NCBI RefSeq assembly: GCF_001269385.1
Contig: NZ_CXOO01000010.1
Location: 352,873-416,872, forward strand
Direction of reading: 5' to 3'
DNA from: Limnohabitans sp. DM1
GTDB lineage: Bacteria > Pseudomonadota > Gammaproteobacteria > Burkholderiales > Burkholderiaceae_C
DNA: 64,000 nt
The notes below the pieces were generated by a model that ran no database searches, was not told the DNA's origin, and saw only the letters and a list, made by a program, of their open reading frames with translations. Every line of letters begins with the position of its first letter. The first letter of the stretch is position 1. The position numbers and the translations under genes were made by a program. Shown one piece after another: positions 1-9,215 of the stretch.

Positions 1-1
1 G

Positions 2-2665
2 ACCATCATGGACTCGTTGACCCGCTACCACCGCATGCTGGGCCACAACACGGCCTGGATTCCGGGCACGGACCATGCGGGCATCGCCACCCAGATCGTG
101 GTGGAGCGCCAGCTGCAGGCCAAAGGCATCAGCCGCCACGACATGGGCCCCACACCCGCAGAAGCGCGCAAGAACTTTGTGAGCAAGGTGTGGGAGTGGA
201 AAGAAGAATCGGGCAGCACCATCACCAGCCAAATGCGCCGCATGGGCGACAGCGTGGACTGGAGCCGCGAATACTTCACGATGGACCCCAAGCTGTCCCA
301 AACCGTGACCGAAACCTTTGTGCAGCTTTACGAGCAAGGCCTGATCTACCGCGGCAAACGTCTGGTCAACTGGGACCCAGTGCTGCAAAGCGCCGTGTCC
401 GATCTGGAAGTCGAAAGCGCCGAAGAAGACGGCTCGATGTGGCACATCCGCTATGAATTGGCCGATGGTTCGGGAAGCGTGACCGTGGCCACCACCCGCC
501 CCGAAACCCTGCTGGGTGACGTGGCCGTGATGGTGCATCCAGAAGACGAGCGCTACAAACACCTGATTGGCCAACAGGTCAACCTGCCACTGTGCGGCCG
601 CACCATCCCCGTGATCGCCGACGACTACGTGGACAAGGCCTTTGGCACCGGCGTGGTCAAGGTCACGCCCGCGCACGACACCAACGACTACCAGGTCGGT
701 CAGCGCCACAAGCTGGAGATGATCTGCGTGCTGAATTTGGACGCGACGATCAACACGAACGCGCCCGAGAAATACCAGGGCCTGGACCGCTTCGTGGCCC
801 GCAAGGCCGTGGTGACTGACCTGGAAGCCGCAGGCGCTTTGGTCGAGGTGAAGAAACACAAGCTGATGGTGCCGCGCTGCGCCCGCACCGGCCAGGTGAT
901 CGAGCCCATGCTGACCGACCAGTGGTTTGTGGCCATGAACCAGGTGGGCCAAGGCGACGCCACCGGCAAGAGCATTGCCCAAAAAGCCATCGACGCCGTG
1001 CAGTCAGGTGCCGTGAGCTTTGTGCCCGAGAACTGGGTCAACACCTACAACCAGTGGATGAACAACATCCAGGACTGGTGCATCTCGCGCCAGTTGTGGT
1101 GGGGCCACCAGATTCCCGCTTGGTACGACGAAGACGGCAAGGTGTACGTCGCACGCAACGAGGCCGAGGCCCAAGCACAAGCCCCCGGCAAGACGCTCAA
1201 GCGGGATGAAGACGTGCTCGACACTTGGTACTCGTCGGCACTGGTGCCGTTCAGCACCATGGGCTGGCCCGAGAAGACACCCGACTACGACCTCTACCTG
1301 CCCAGCAGCGTCCTGGTCACCGGCTACGACATCATCTTCTTCTGGGTCGCCCGGATGATCATGATGACCACGCACTTCACCGGCAAAGTGCCCTTCAAAC
1401 ACGTCTACATCCACGGCCTGGTGCTCGATGCCCAAGGCAAGAAGATGAGCAAGTCCGAGGGCAATGTGCTCGACCCGGTTGACCTGATCGACGGCATCAC
1501 GCTCGAACCCCTGCTGGAAAAACGCACCCAAGGCCTGCGCAAGCCCGAGACCGCCCCCAAGGTCCGCAAGCAAACCGAAAAAGAATTCCCAGACGGCATC
1601 CCTGCCTACGGTGCCGACGCCCTGCGCTTCACATTCGCGGCGCTCGCGTCACTGGGCCGCAGCATCAACTTTGACTCCAAGCGCTGCGAGGGTTACCGTA
1701 ACTTCTGCAACAAGCTGTGGAACGCCACCCGCTTTGTGCTGATGAACTGCGAAGGCCAGGACTGCGGCCTGAAAGAGCACACCAAAGCCGAGTGCGAAGT
1801 GGGCGGCCCGGCCCACGGCTACTTGGCCTTCAGCCAGGCCGACCGCTGGATCAGCTCGCAGCTGCAGCGCGTCGAAGCCGATGTGGCCAAAGGCTTTGCC
1901 GAGTACCGCCTGGACAACGTGGCCAACACGATTTATGACTTTGTCTGGAACGAGTTCTGCGACTGGTACCTCGAAATCGCCAAGGTGCAAATCAACACCG
2001 GTAACGACGCGCAACAACGCGCCACCCGCCGCACCCTGATCCGCACACTCGAAACCATCATGCGCTTGGCGCACCCCATCATCCCCTTCATCACCGAAGA
2101 ACTCTGGCAAAAAGTGTCGGTGGTGGCGGGCCGCCCGGGCGAGTCGGTCAGCATTGCGGCCTACCCCGTGAGCCAGCCTGAGCGCATCGACGAAGCAGCC
2201 GAAGCCCATGTGGCCAAGCTCAAAACCCTGGTCGACGCCTGCCGCAACCTGCGGGGCGAAATGAACGTCTCCCCCTCGACCCGCATGCCCCTGTATGTGC
2301 TGGGTGACACCACTTTCATGCAAAGCGTAGCCCCCGTGCTGCAGTCGCTGGCCAAGCTGAGCGAAGTGAAGGTGTTTGACACCGAAGCCGAATGGATAGC
2401 CGCCGCACAATCGGCCCCTGTGGCCGTAGTGGGCGAAGCGCGACTGTGCCTTTTCATCGAAGTGGATGCGGCCGCTGAAAAAATCCGTCTGAGCAAGGAA
2501 GTTGCCCGCCTCGAAGGCGAAATAACCAAGGCCAACGCCAAGCTTGGCAACGAAGCCTTTGTGGCCAAAGCCCCGCAAGCCGTGCTCGACGAGACCAGAA
2601 AGCGCGTGGCCGATTTCGGTGCCACGCTCGATAAAATTCGCCAGCAACTGCAACGCCTGGGCTGA
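2..2665 (+). CDS. valS: Valine--tRNA ligase, 5'-truncated by window edge
   Basis: Cytoplasmic class I aminoacyl-tRNA synthetase that charges tRNA-Val. The frame is open from base 2, so the first ATG seen (base 8) is internal; family proteins start with a Rossmann segment carrying the HIGH motif, which lies outside the window. Visible parts are the start of the catalytic domain (PGTDHAG), the editing domain, the KMSKS loop ([10 protein letters not shown], about residue 477 of the visible part), the anticodon-binding domain ([10 protein letters not shown]) and the C-terminal coiled-coil arm (last ~65 residues) typical of ValS. About 885 of roughly 950 residues are present. galU follows 25 bases downstream on the same strand. 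Confidence 0.97.
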   Translation, partial: TIMDSLTRYHRMLGHNTAWIPGTDHAGIATQIVVERQLQAKGISRHDMGPTPAEARKNFVSKVWEWKEESGSTITSQMRRMGDSVDWSREYFTMDPKLSQTVTETFVQLYEQGLIYRGKRLVNWDPVLQSAVSDLEVESAEEDGSMWHIRYELADGSGSVTVATTRPETLLGDVAVMVHPEDERYKHLIGQQVNLPLCGRTIPVIADDYVDKAFGTGVVKVTPAHDTNDYQVGQRHKLEMICVLNLDATINTNAPEKYQGLDRFVARKAVVTDLEAAGALVEVKKHKLMVPRCARTGQVIEPMLTDQWFVAMNQVGQGDATGKSIAQKAIDAVQSGAVSFVPENWVNTYNQWMNNIQDWCISRQLWWGHQIPAWYDEDGKVYVARNEAEAQAQAPGKTLKRDEDVLDTWYSSALVPFSTMGWPEKTPDYDLYLPSSVLVTGYDIIFFWVARMIMMTTHFTGKVPFKHVYIHGLVLDAQGKKMSKSEGNVLDPVDLIDGITLEPLLEKRTQGLRKPETAPKVRKQTEKEFPDGIPAYGADALRFTFAALASLGRSINFDSKRCEGYRNFCNKLWNATRFVLMNCEGQDCGLKEHTKAECEVGGPAHGYLAFSQADRWISSQLQRVEADVAKGFAEYRLDNVANTIYDFVWNEFCDWYLEIAKVQINTGNDAQQRATRRTLIRTLETIMRLAHPIIPFITEELWQKVSVVAGRPGESVSIAAYPVSQPERIDEAAEAHVAKLKTLVDACRNLRGEMNVSPSTRMPLYVLGDTTFMQSVAPVLQSLAKLSEVKVFDTEAEWIAAAQSAPVAVVGEARLCLFIEVDAAAEKIRLSKEVARLEGEITKANAKLGNEAFVAKAPQAVLDETRKRVADFGATLDKIRQQLQRLG

Positions 2666-2690
2666 TCGCCTGCACACCAAGGACACCCCC

Positions 2691-3569
2691 ATGAGCCACA
2701 ACGTCATCCGCAAAGCCGTGTTCCCTGTTGCAGGTCTGGGCACGCGCTTTTTGCCTGCCACCAAAGCCGCGCCCAAAGAGATGCTGCCGGTGGTCGACAA
2801 GCCGCTGATCCAGTACGCGGTGGAAGAAGCCTATGCGGCGGGGGTGCGCCACATGATCTTTGTCACGGGCCGCAGCAAGCGGGCCATCGAAGACCATTTT
2901 GACACCGCTTACGAACTCGAAAGCGAACTCGAAGCCGCGCACAAGGACGAATTGCTGGCCTTGGTGCGCTCGGTGCAACCCGACGACATGGTGTGCGCCT
3001 ACGTGCGCCAAAACCGCATGCTCGGCCTGGGCCACGCAGTGCTGTGCGCCGAGCCTTTGGTGGGCAACGAGCCGTTTGCGGTGCTGCTGGCCGATGACCT
3101 GATGGTCAACTCGGGCACCTCTGTGTTGTCCCAAATGGTTGAGGCCTATACCAAGCAAGGCCGATCGGTTTTGGCGGTGCAGGAAGTGCCACTCGACCAG
3201 GTCAGGCGCTACGGCATCGTCGCTGGCGAGCCTGCAGGCAAACAGCTCATCCGTGTCGAGCAAATTGTGGAAAAACCCAGCCCGGACAAAGCGCCTTCGC
3301 GCATGGGGGTGGCCGGCCGCTACATCCTCACGCCAGGCATTTTTGACGAGATCCGCAACCAGCCCACCGGCGTGGGCGGCGAAATCCAGCTCACCGATGC
3401 CATCGCCCGCCTGATGCAGCGCGAAGCGGTGTACGCATTTCAGTACCAAGGCAAGCGCTACGACTGCGGCAGCAAGGAAGGCTTTCTGGAAGCCACGGTG
3501 GAGCTGGCTTTGCAGCACCCGCAGGTGGGCGCTTCGTTCCGCGACTACCTCAAGGGCTTGAGCCTGTAA
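2691..3569 (+). CDS. galU: UTP--glucose-1-phosphate uridylyltransferase
   Basis: Makes UDP-glucose from UTP and glucose-1-phosphate for cell-envelope and exopolysaccharide synthesis. The start at 2691 gives a 292-residue protein beginning just before the nucleotide-binding loop [19 protein letters not shown] (about residues 14-32), the usual length and start for bacterial GalU. The open frame extends further upstream but that part overlaps valS and does not resemble GalU. Other family motifs visible are the DD pair in [19 protein letters not shown], and the C-terminal [15 protein letters not shown]. The gene is 25 bases after valS and may be cotranscribed with it. Confidence 0.96.
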   Translation: MSHNVIRKAVFPVAGLGTRFLPATKAAPKEMLPVVDKPLIQYAVEEAYAAGVRHMIFVTGRSKRAIEDHFDTAYELESELEAAHKDELLALVRSVQPDDMVCAYVRQNRMLGLGHAVLCAEPLVGNEPFAVLLADDLMVNSGTSVLSQMVEAYTKQGRSVLAVQEVPLDQVRRYGIVAGEPAGKQLIRVEQIVEKPSPDKAPSRMGVAGRYILTPGIFDEIRNQPTGVGGEIQLTDAIARLMQREAVYAFQYQGKRYDCGSKEGFLEATVELALQHPQVGASFRDYLKGLSL

Positions 3570-3586
3570 GGCTCAGCGGCCCCTTC

Positions 3587-3817
3587 TCAACGGCGTTTGA
3601 GTGCAAACACAAACGCCGTTTCGGTCTTTTCCTGCATCAACAAATCGTTGCCGGTCTGCCGGGCAAAGGCCTCGAAGTCGCGCCAAGCGCCCGGATCGGT
3701 TGCCGTCACTTTGAGCACCTGACCGCTGCTCATCTCGTTCAAAGCCTTTTTGGCTTTCAAAATGGGCAAGGGGCAGTTCAGGCCGCTGGTGTCAATTTCT
3801 TTGTCGATCTGCATCAT
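3587..3817 (-). CDS. TusA-family sulfur carrier protein
   Basis: Small sulfurtransferase of the TusA/SirA/YedF family, 76 residues from the ATG at 3817. The family signature LNCPLPILKAKKAL places the active Cys at about residue 15; this Cys carries persulfide sulfur in relay reactions such as tRNA thiolation. The start is set by an ATGA overlap with the stop of the upstream NUDIX gene, implying translational coupling. Position behind cysM and the NUDIX gene suggests a sulfur-related operon (inference). Which relay it serves cannot be read from sequence, so the name tusA is not assigned. Confidence 0.88.
   Translation of the reverse strand: MMQIDKEIDTSGLNCPLPILKAKKALNEMSSGQVLKVTATDPGAWRDFEAFARQTGNDLLMQEKTETAFVFALKRR
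3589..3620 (+). terminator. Hairpin after galU, overlapping the tusA 3' end
   Basis: A perfect 11-bp inverted repeat (3589-3599 and 3610-3620) with a 10-base loop starts 20 bases after the galU stop and is followed by a short T-rich stretch. It could end galU transcription. It lies inside the last codons of the convergent tusA-like gene. The T-run is weak, so efficiency is uncertain. Confidence 0.4.
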
Positions 3818-4371
3818 GTGTCCTGATTCGCTTCCTGGCTCTGCGCGGCACGCTCTTCCCACGTCATGAATTTCGGCTCGATGCCGATGGTGCGCAGCCA
3901 GTCGCCCAAGGCGTAACCGGTGCCTGCTGGCCAGCAGATCAAATCCTCGAAGTCGAACATCTTGTACTCGGCCAACTCGGGCGACAAACGCACCTCACCC
4001 TCGGCCACCGCGTGGTATGCAATGATCACCTGGTTCATGCGCTGAAAGTCATAAACGCCAATCAGCTTGAGCGCTGACACCTTCAGGTTGGTTTCTTCGG
4101 CAATCTCGCGTGTGATGCCTTCTTCGGGCGTTTCGCCCGCTTCCATAAAGCCGGTGATCAGCGCAAAACGCCGCCCAGGCCATGCGGCATTGCGGGCCAA
4201 CAAAATCTGGTCGCCCACTTGCACAATGCCTGCCAGCACGGGCGTGGGGTTGTTCCAGTGGGTGAAGTCGCAGGTGGTGCAACGCAGGCGCATCGTTTCG
4301 CCCCCGTCTTCCATTTGCGAAAGCCAGGCCAGAGGACTGGCACACATGGGGCAAAAGCGGTATTCAGCCAT
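3814..4371 (-). CDS. NUDIX hydrolase with N-terminal zinc ribbon
   Basis: Hydrolase of nucleoside diphosphates linked to another moiety. The 185-residue protein begins with a four-cysteine zinc ribbon (C7, C10, C31, C34), as in NudC-like enzymes. The NUDIX box follows at residues 74-95: G74, E80, R88-E89 and E92-E93 are in register, but the usual Gly near the end of the box is Asn95. The substrate is unknown. NADH pyrophosphatase NudC is longer and has an SQPWPFPxS motif not seen here, so this is a different NUDIX subfamily. It lies 11 bases after cysM and overlaps the TusA-like gene. Confidence 0.88.
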   Translation of the reverse strand: MAEYRFCPMCASPLAWLSQMEDGGETMRLRCTTCDFTHWNNPTPVLAGIVQVGDQILLARNAAWPGRRFALITGFMEAGETPEEGITREIAEETNLKVSALKLIGVYDFQRMNQVIIAYHAVAEGEVRLSPELAEYKMFDFEDLICWPAGTGYALGDWLRTIGIEPKFMTWEERAAQSQEANQDT

Positions 4372-4382
4372 GAAGCCTCCGG

Positions 4383-5285
4383 TCAGGCGGGAAACACGCC
4401 CGTGGACAAATAGCGGTCACCGCGATCGCAGACGATGAAGACGATGGTGGCGTTTTGCGCCGTCTTAGCTACTTGCTGGGCCACCCAGCAAGCCCCCGCA
4501 GCCGAGATGCCCGCAAAGATGCCTTCGGTCCGCGCCATCTGGCGGCAGCTTTCCTCGGCATCGTTTTGGCTCACGTAAATCAGCTCGTCCACCTGGCTGG
4601 GGTCATAAATTTTGGGAAGGTATTCCTGGGGCCACTTGCGGATACCCGGAATGCGCGAGCCCTCGCTGGGCTGGGCACCGATGATGCGAATCGCCGGGTT
4701 CTTTTCTTTCAGAAACCGCGACACGCCCGTGATGGTGCCGGTGGTGCCCATGGCGCTGACAAAGTGGGTCACTTTGCCGCCCGTCTGCTCCCAGATCTCG
4801 GGGCCGGTGGTTTCGTAATGGATGCGCGGGTTGTCGGCGTTGGCAAACTGATCCAGGATGCGGCCCTTGCCTTGCGCGGCCATGTTGTCGGCCAAATCAC
4901 GGGCGTATTCCATGCCGCCGCTCTTGGGCGTGAGGATCAACTCGGCACCAAACGCCTTCATGGTCTGGGCGCGTTCAATTGAAAGGTCCTCCGGCATGAT
5001 CAAGACCATGCGGTAGCCCTTGATGGCCGCCGCCATGGCCAGCGCAATGCCGGTGTTGCCGGAAGTCGCCTCGATCAGGGTGTCGCCCGGCTTGATCTCG
5101 CCGCGCTCTTCGGCCCGCCGAATCATCGACAAGGCGGGCCGATCCTTCACGGAGCCCGCCGGGTTGTTGCCCTCGAGCTTGCCCAAAATCACATTGCCAC
5201 GCGCAGCGCAATCCGCTGCCCCCAAGCGCTGCAAAGCCACCAAAGGTGTTTTGCCGATCGCATCTTCAATGGTTGGATAAATCAT
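4383..5285 (-). CDS. cysM: Cysteine synthase B (O-acetylserine sulfhydrylase)
   Basis: PLP enzyme forming cysteine from O-acetylserine and sulfide or thiosulfate. The start at 5285 gives 300 residues and the usual N-terminus (MIYPTIEDAIGKTPL); an in-frame upstream extension lacks family similarity. The PLP lysine is K47 in NPAGSVKDRPA, the phosphate-binding loop is SGNTG, and the C-terminal region holds GISAAGACWVA. The substrate-binding region is of CysM rather than CysK type, judged from GIRKWPQEYLPKI. It is the first gene of a likely cysM-NUDIX-tusA unit. Confidence 0.95.
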   Translation of the reverse strand: MIYPTIEDAIGKTPLVALQRLGAADCAARGNVILGKLEGNNPAGSVKDRPALSMIRRAEERGEIKPGDTLIEATSGNTGIALAMAAAIKGYRMVLIMPEDLSIERAQTMKAFGAELILTPKSGGMEYARDLADNMAAQGKGRILDQFANADNPRIHYETTGPEIWEQTGGKVTHFVSAMGTTGTITGVSRFLKEKNPAIRIIGAQPSEGSRIPGIRKWPQEYLPKIYDPSQVDELIYVSQNDAEESCRQMARTEGIFAGISAAGACWVAQQVAKTAQNATIVFIVCDRGDRYLSTGVFPA

Positions 5286-5432
5286 TCGCGTACTTTGCCA
5301 TAACTTGACCGCAGCATCAGATGCAGTGACTTGGGTCAAGACACTTGCGTGACGATTGATCTGCAACTTTTCGTCATTGTCTTAAAAAAATCGGTCAATG
5401 CTGTGCCATAATTCATGTCTTCACAAATGCCC

Positions 5433-5517
5433 GCCCGGGTGGTGAAATTGGTAGACTCAGGGGACTCAAAATCCCCCGCCGCAAGGCGTGCCGGTTCGAG
5501 TCCGGCCCCGGGCACCA
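5433..5517 (+). tRNA. tRNA-Leu (anticodon CAA)
   Basis: An 85-base class II tRNA with a perfect 7-bp acceptor stem (GCCCGGG/CCCGGGC), a long variable arm, the TTCGAGTCC T-arm and an encoded CCA end at 5515-5517. The anticodon loop CTCAAAA gives CAA, reading UUG. A terminator follows 8 bases later. Confidence 0.97.
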
Positions 5518-5525
5518 GAACAAGG

Positions 5526-5555
5526 CCGCAAGTTCTAGCAACTTGCGGATTTTTT
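5526..5555 (+). terminator. Rho-independent terminator of tRNA-Leu
   Basis: A perfect 9-bp stem (5526-5534 with 5540-5548) and a 5-base loop are followed by A and six T residues. It lies directly after the tRNA-Leu gene and just before the convergent hslR. Confidence 0.85.
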
Positions 5556-5584
5556 CTTGGGCGCTTCACAGGCTTATCCCGCCC

Positions 5585-5986
5585 TCAATCGATCCCCGCA
5601 CTCCAACGGTCATTCCAGTTGCGCTCAATCTGCCGGCGGTCGCGCTTGGTGGGACGGCCCTGTTCAATGCTCAGCGCGGGCTCACGGGCCAAACGGTTCT
5701 GTTCGGCGGCTTTTTGACGGGCCGAGATGCTTTCCGGCGTTTCTGTGTAGAGCAGCTGCGCCACCGTAGCCGGGCCACGCACGCCGCTCAAACCTTGCAC
5801 CACAACCGTGCGCTCCACAGCGCCTTGGCGCAGACACACGGTGTCGCCGGGTTTGACCTCTTTGGACGGCTTGGCGTCCTGGCCGTTGACCTGCACACGG
5901 TTCTTGCCGATCTCTTCGCTGGCCAGGCTGCGGGTTTTGTAAAAACGGGCCGCCCACAGCCATTTGTCGATGCGCAAAGAAGTCAT
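5585..5986 (-). CDS. hslR: S4-domain RNA-binding heat-shock protein 15 homolog
   Basis: 133-residue S4-domain protein. The S4 RNA-binding fold covers about residues 4-65 (RIDKWLWAARFYKTRSLA ... VQVNGQ), and the C-terminal tail is rich in Arg and Lys. In E. coli Hsp15 binds stalled 50S subunits still carrying a nascent chain. Length and start agree with the family. The ATG overlaps the stop of the upstream epimerase-like gene (ATGA), so the two are probably translated together. Confidence 0.9.
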   Translation of the reverse strand: MTSLRIDKWLWAARFYKTRSLASEEIGKNRVQVNGQDAKPSKEVKPGDTVCLRQGAVERTVVVQGLSGVRGPATVAQLLYTETPESISARQKAAEQNRLAREPALSIEQGRPTKRDRRQIERNWNDRWSAGID

Positions 5987-6951
5987 CGCGCCCCCGAAAA
6001 CAAAGCGCCTTGCGGGCTCAGGCCGTCGCGCACATGCGGGTAATGCAAGCGAACCTTCAATTCTTTTTTCATGCGGGTGTTGTCCAGCCGCCTGGACTCG
6101 CTCATGAAGCTGAGCAGCATCAGGGGCAAGGCGGTGTTGGCATCGTGGCGTGAAATGCGGGGTGGCTTGGCCAAGCCATAAAGGCCAGCGGCCAGGTCAA
6201 AGTAGTCGCCCATCTTCAGATCGGTGTCGTCGGTGACGTTCACCACGCGCTGCGGCTTGCCGCGCCACAAAGCGGCGGCACAGACCCGGGCCAGATCGTT
6301 GGCATGGATGTGGTTGGTGTACACATCCTCCTTGGCCACCAGCACGGGCGTGCCCCTGAGCAAGCGCTCGCGGGGCGTGCCGCCTTCGCGGTCGGGGGCG
6401 TAAATGCCGGGGATGCGCAGCACACTCACCCGCACGCCACTGCGCCCCAAAAACCGCATCAAATTTTCCGCATCGACCCGGCGCTGAGCGCGGGGGGTGT
6501 GCGGATTCACGGTCCGGGTTTCATCGACCCGCTGACCGGCGCAGTCGCCATAAACACCCGTGGTGGAGCCATAAACCAAGGCTTGTGGCAGCGTGCGCAG
6601 GCGCAAGGCGCGCACCAAGGCCAAGCTGCGCGGATCACGGTCCGAGGCGCCTTGGCGGTCGGTGGGCGGCGGCGCCAGATGGATCACCCGGTGTGCAATG
6701 CCAGCCAAGCGCTTCAAGCTGACTGCATCGTCCAGGTTGCCCTGCAAGGGGGTGATGCCGCAGGCCCGCAGCAGCCTCACCCGTTCAGGTGAAGAAGTCA
6801 GCGCCATCAGCCGCACACGTTGGCTTTGGGGCGCACCCAGCTGACCCGCAGCGCGCAAGCCCACATCGCCACAGCCCACGATCAAAACGCGCTGGCGGCG
6901 AAAACGGGCAGGCCGTGCGCCCAAGGGGGTTTGGTTTGAAGGCAAAATCAA
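5983..6951 (-). CDS. NAD-dependent epimerase/dehydratase-like protein (extended SDR)
   Basis: 322-residue Rossmann protein. The nucleotide-binding motif is GCGDVGLRAAGQL near residue 27, a GxGxxG variant typical of atypical SDRs related to E. coli YeeZ. A serine-threonine stretch followed by YGD (VYGSTTGVYGDC) occupies the active-site region, but no YxxxK is obvious there. No ATG fits the N-terminus: the frame opens with TTG at 6951, preceded by a weak GGAA. Its coupling to hslR gives no clear functional hint. The product is probably a cytosolic NAD(P)-binding protein of unknown substrate. Confidence 0.8.
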   Translation of the reverse strand: MILPSNQTPLGARPARFRRQRVLIVGCGDVGLRAAGQLGAPQSQRVRLMALTSSPERVRLLRACGITPLQGNLDDAVSLKRLAGIAHRVIHLAPPPTDRQGASDRDPRSLALVRALRLRTLPQALVYGSTTGVYGDCAGQRVDETRTVNPHTPRAQRRVDAENLMRFLGRSGVRVSVLRIPGIYAPDREGGTPRERLLRGTPVLVAKEDVYTNHIHANDLARVCAAALWRGKPQRVVNVTDDTDLKMGDYFDLAAGLYGLAKPPRISRHDANTALPLMLLSFMSESRRLDNTRMKKELKVRLHYPHVRDGLSPQGALFSGAR

Positions 6952-6992
6952 GGGTTCCGGGTGATATTCACGCCCTCTAGGATACCCAAAAG

Positions 6993-8033
6993 ATGAGCTT
7001 TCAAATTTCCGTACAGCCCAGTGGGCGCAGCTTCAGCGCCGATGACAACGAAACCCTGCTCGCAGCAGGCATCCGCCAAGGCATTGGCCTGCCCTATGGC
7101 TGCAAGGACGGCGCTTGTGGTTCTTGCAAATGCAAGAAGATCTCGGGCACCGTGGTGCACGGCCCGCACCAGGACAAAGCCCTGTCTGCAGACGAAGAAG
7201 CCCAAGGCCTGGTGCTGACCTGCTGCGCCACCGCCCAAAGCGATGTGGTGCTCGAATCGAAACAAGTCACGGCCGAAGGCGGCCTGCCCGTCAAGAAAAT
7301 GCCGGTGCGTGTGCTGAGCCTGGAGAAAAAATCGCACGACGTCATCGTGATGAAGCTGCAACTGCCCGCCAACGACGTGATGAAGTTCCACGCAGGCCAG
7401 TACATCGAATTTTTGTTGCGCGACGGCTCGCGCCGCAGCTACAGCATGGCCAACGCCCCGCACACCCTGGAGGTGGCCCCGCCCACCGTGGAGCTGCACA
7501 TCCGCCACATGCCGGGCGGCAAGTTCACCGACCCGGTGTTCACCACCATGAAAGAAAAAGACATCCTGCGTGCCGAAGGCCCGTACGGCAGCTTTTACCT
7601 GCGTGAAGACAGCAACAAGCCCATGGTGCTGCTGGCCTCGGGCACGGGCTTTGCACCCATCAAGGCGCTGATCGAGCACATGCAACACCGCGGCATCACC
7701 CGCCCGGCCACGCTGTACTGGGGCGGCCGCCGTCCGGCCGACCTGTACATGGCGGACTGGATCGAAGCGCGCCTGGCCGAGATGCCCAACCTGAAATATG
7801 TACCCGTGATCTCGAATGCCGAGGCCGAAGACCAGTGGAGCGGCCGCACCGGCTTTGTTCACCAAGCGGTGCTGCAGGACTTCCCTGACTTGTCAGGTCA
7901 TCAGGTTTATGCCTGCGGCGCACCCATCGTGGTGGACTCGGCCAAGCGCGACTATGTGGCGCAGGGCCATTTGCCCGAAGAAGAGTTTTACGCCGATTCG
8001 TTCACCTCCGAGGCTGACAAAGCCAAGGCTTGA
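6993..8033 (+). CDS. 2Fe-2S ferredoxin / NAD(P)H-flavin oxidoreductase
   Basis: 346-residue electron-transfer protein in three modules. An N-terminal plant-type ferredoxin has cluster ligands C37, C42, C45 and C77. An FAD domain carries RRSYSMAN, and a C-terminal NAD(P) domain carries LASGTGFAPIKAL. Members in Burkholderiales are often annotated as CDP-6-deoxy-delta-3,4-glucoseen reductase (AscD-like), but the same layout serves as reductase for many oxygenases. No oxygenase or deoxysugar gene is nearby, so the partner is unknown. The Bug gene begins 26 bases after its stop. Confidence 0.88.
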   Translation: MSFQISVQPSGRSFSADDNETLLAAGIRQGIGLPYGCKDGACGSCKCKKISGTVVHGPHQDKALSADEEAQGLVLTCCATAQSDVVLESKQVTAEGGLPVKKMPVRVLSLEKKSHDVIVMKLQLPANDVMKFHAGQYIEFLLRDGSRRSYSMANAPHTLEVAPPTVELHIRHMPGGKFTDPVFTTMKEKDILRAEGPYGSFYLREDSNKPMVLLASGTGFAPIKALIEHMQHRGITRPATLYWGGRRPADLYMADWIEARLAEMPNLKYVPVISNAEAEDQWSGRTGFVHQAVLQDFPDLSGHQVYACGAPIVVDSAKRDYVAQGHLPEEEFYADSFTSEADKAKA

Positions 8034-8059
8034 AGTTGACCTGTTTCACGGAGCACCCC

Positions 8060-9034
8060 ATGTCCATCACCCGCCGCCAATTTGCAGCCGCCTCCTTCGC
8101 ACTCAGCTCACCGGCTTGGGCCCCTGCTTGGGCGCAAGGCAAACCCATCCGCATCATCGTGCCTTACGCAGCCGGTGGCCCCATCGACGTCACGGCCAGG
8201 GCACTGGCCGAGCGTGTGAAAGACAGCCTGGGCACTGTGATCATTGAAAACCGCCCCGGCGCTGGCGGCAACCTGGGCGCTGACCTGGTGGCCAAGGCCG
8301 CGCCCGATGGCCTGACGATCGGTATCGCGGCCACAGCCACACACGCCATCAACCCCTGGCTGTTTGCCAAGATGCCCTACGACGCGAGCCGCGACTTTGT
8401 GCCCATCACGCAAATGCTGCGCGTGCCCAACGTGCTGGTGATGAACGCCGAGACCGCGCAGCGCCTGAAAATCAACACCCTGGCCGATCTGGTGGCGTAT
8501 GCCAAAGCCAATCCGGCCAAATTGAACTTTGGCTCGGGCGGCAATGGCAGCGCCGGCCACCTGGCGGGTGAAATGTTCAAGCGGGCTGCTGGCATTTTTG
8601 CGGTGCACATTCCCTACAACGGCGGCAACCCCGCGCAGCTGGCTTTGTTGTCGGGTCAAGTCGACTTCAATTTCGACAACCTGGCCACCGCCGCCCCCAA
8701 CATCAAGGCAGGCAAACTCAAGGCTCTGGCCGTGACCACCGGTCAACGCAGCAGCGCCCTGTCCGACATCCCGGCCATGAGCGAAACACTCAAGGGTTTT
8801 GAAATTGACACCTGGTGGGGCCTGGTGGCCCCGGCGGCCACGCCACGCGATGTGGTGGATCGGCTGAACAAGGCTTTTGTGGCGGCGCTGCAAGCGCCCG
8901 AAACCAAAACACGTTTCGGCCAACTGCTGGCCGAGCCCGTAGGCAACACCCCTGAACAATTCAGCACCTTCATGAAAAAAGAGCTGGCTCGCTACGAAAG
9001 TGTGGTCAAGGCCAGCGGCGCCCGGGTCGATTGA
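8060..9034 (+). CDS. Bug-family tripartite tricarboxylate transporter solute-binding protein
   Basis: Periplasmic binding protein of about 324 residues. The N-terminus SITRRQFAAASFALS followed by an AWAQG-type cleavage site suggests a twin-arginine (Tat) signal. The mature part has the Bug signature IRIIVPYAAGGPIDVTARAL and later ENRPGAGGN. The ATG at 8060 is chosen because it starts the signal peptide; the in-frame upstream codons overlap the flavin reductase. No TctA/TctB membrane genes are nearby, which is common for Bug proteins. The ligand (often a carboxylate) cannot be predicted. Confidence 0.93.
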   Translation: MSITRRQFAAASFALSSPAWAPAWAQGKPIRIIVPYAAGGPIDVTARALAERVKDSLGTVIIENRPGAGGNLGADLVAKAAPDGLTIGIAATATHAINPWLFAKMPYDASRDFVPITQMLRVPNVLVMNAETAQRLKINTLADLVAYAKANPAKLNFGSGGNGSAGHLAGEMFKRAAGIFAVHIPYNGGNPAQLALLSGQVDFNFDNLATAAPNIKAGKLKALAVTTGQRSSALSDIPAMSETLKGFEIDTWWGLVAPAATPRDVVDRLNKAFVAALQAPETKTRFGQLLAEPVGNTPEQFSTFMKKELARYESVVKASGARVD

Positions 9035-9093
9035 GCGAACAAGTCACGCCCCTTTGTTGGGCTACTGGCAGAGTCAGACATTTGCCCGTTAGA

Positions 9094-9187
9094 CCTTGCA
9101 GCCCGTTCGTGCTGGGTCTGTGCAAGGACCACACGTCGGGGTCTTGGACCACCGACCTACGGGGTGCCGCTACCCCCCGTAGGTCGG
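9094..9187. repeat. Two consecutive hairpins in a convergent intergenic region
   Basis: The 181-base gap between the Bug gene and the convergent SDR gene holds two inverted repeats. One pairs 9094-9100 with 9121-9127 (CCTTGCA/TGCAAGG). The other is a perfect 13-bp stem, 9152-9164 with 9175-9187, with a 10-base loop. A short near-copy (GCAGAGTC-GACAT) flanks the pair at about 9069-9082 and 9193-9206. No T-run follows, so this is not a classic terminator. It may be a REP-like element or structured 3' region. No protein gene is evident. Confidence 0.55.
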
Positions 9188-9215
9188 CACTCGCAGAGTC
9201 CGACATCGTCGTCCA

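Noticed and set aside
1649..2800. A 383-codon minus-strand open frame opposite valS and galU
   Set aside because: Spans the valS-galU gap on the wrong strand and has no family features.
5377..5412. Promoter for tRNA-Leu with CATAAT as -10
   Set aside because: CATAAT at 5407-5412 is reasonable, but no -35 lies at an acceptable distance (nearest TTGTCT is 24 bases away).
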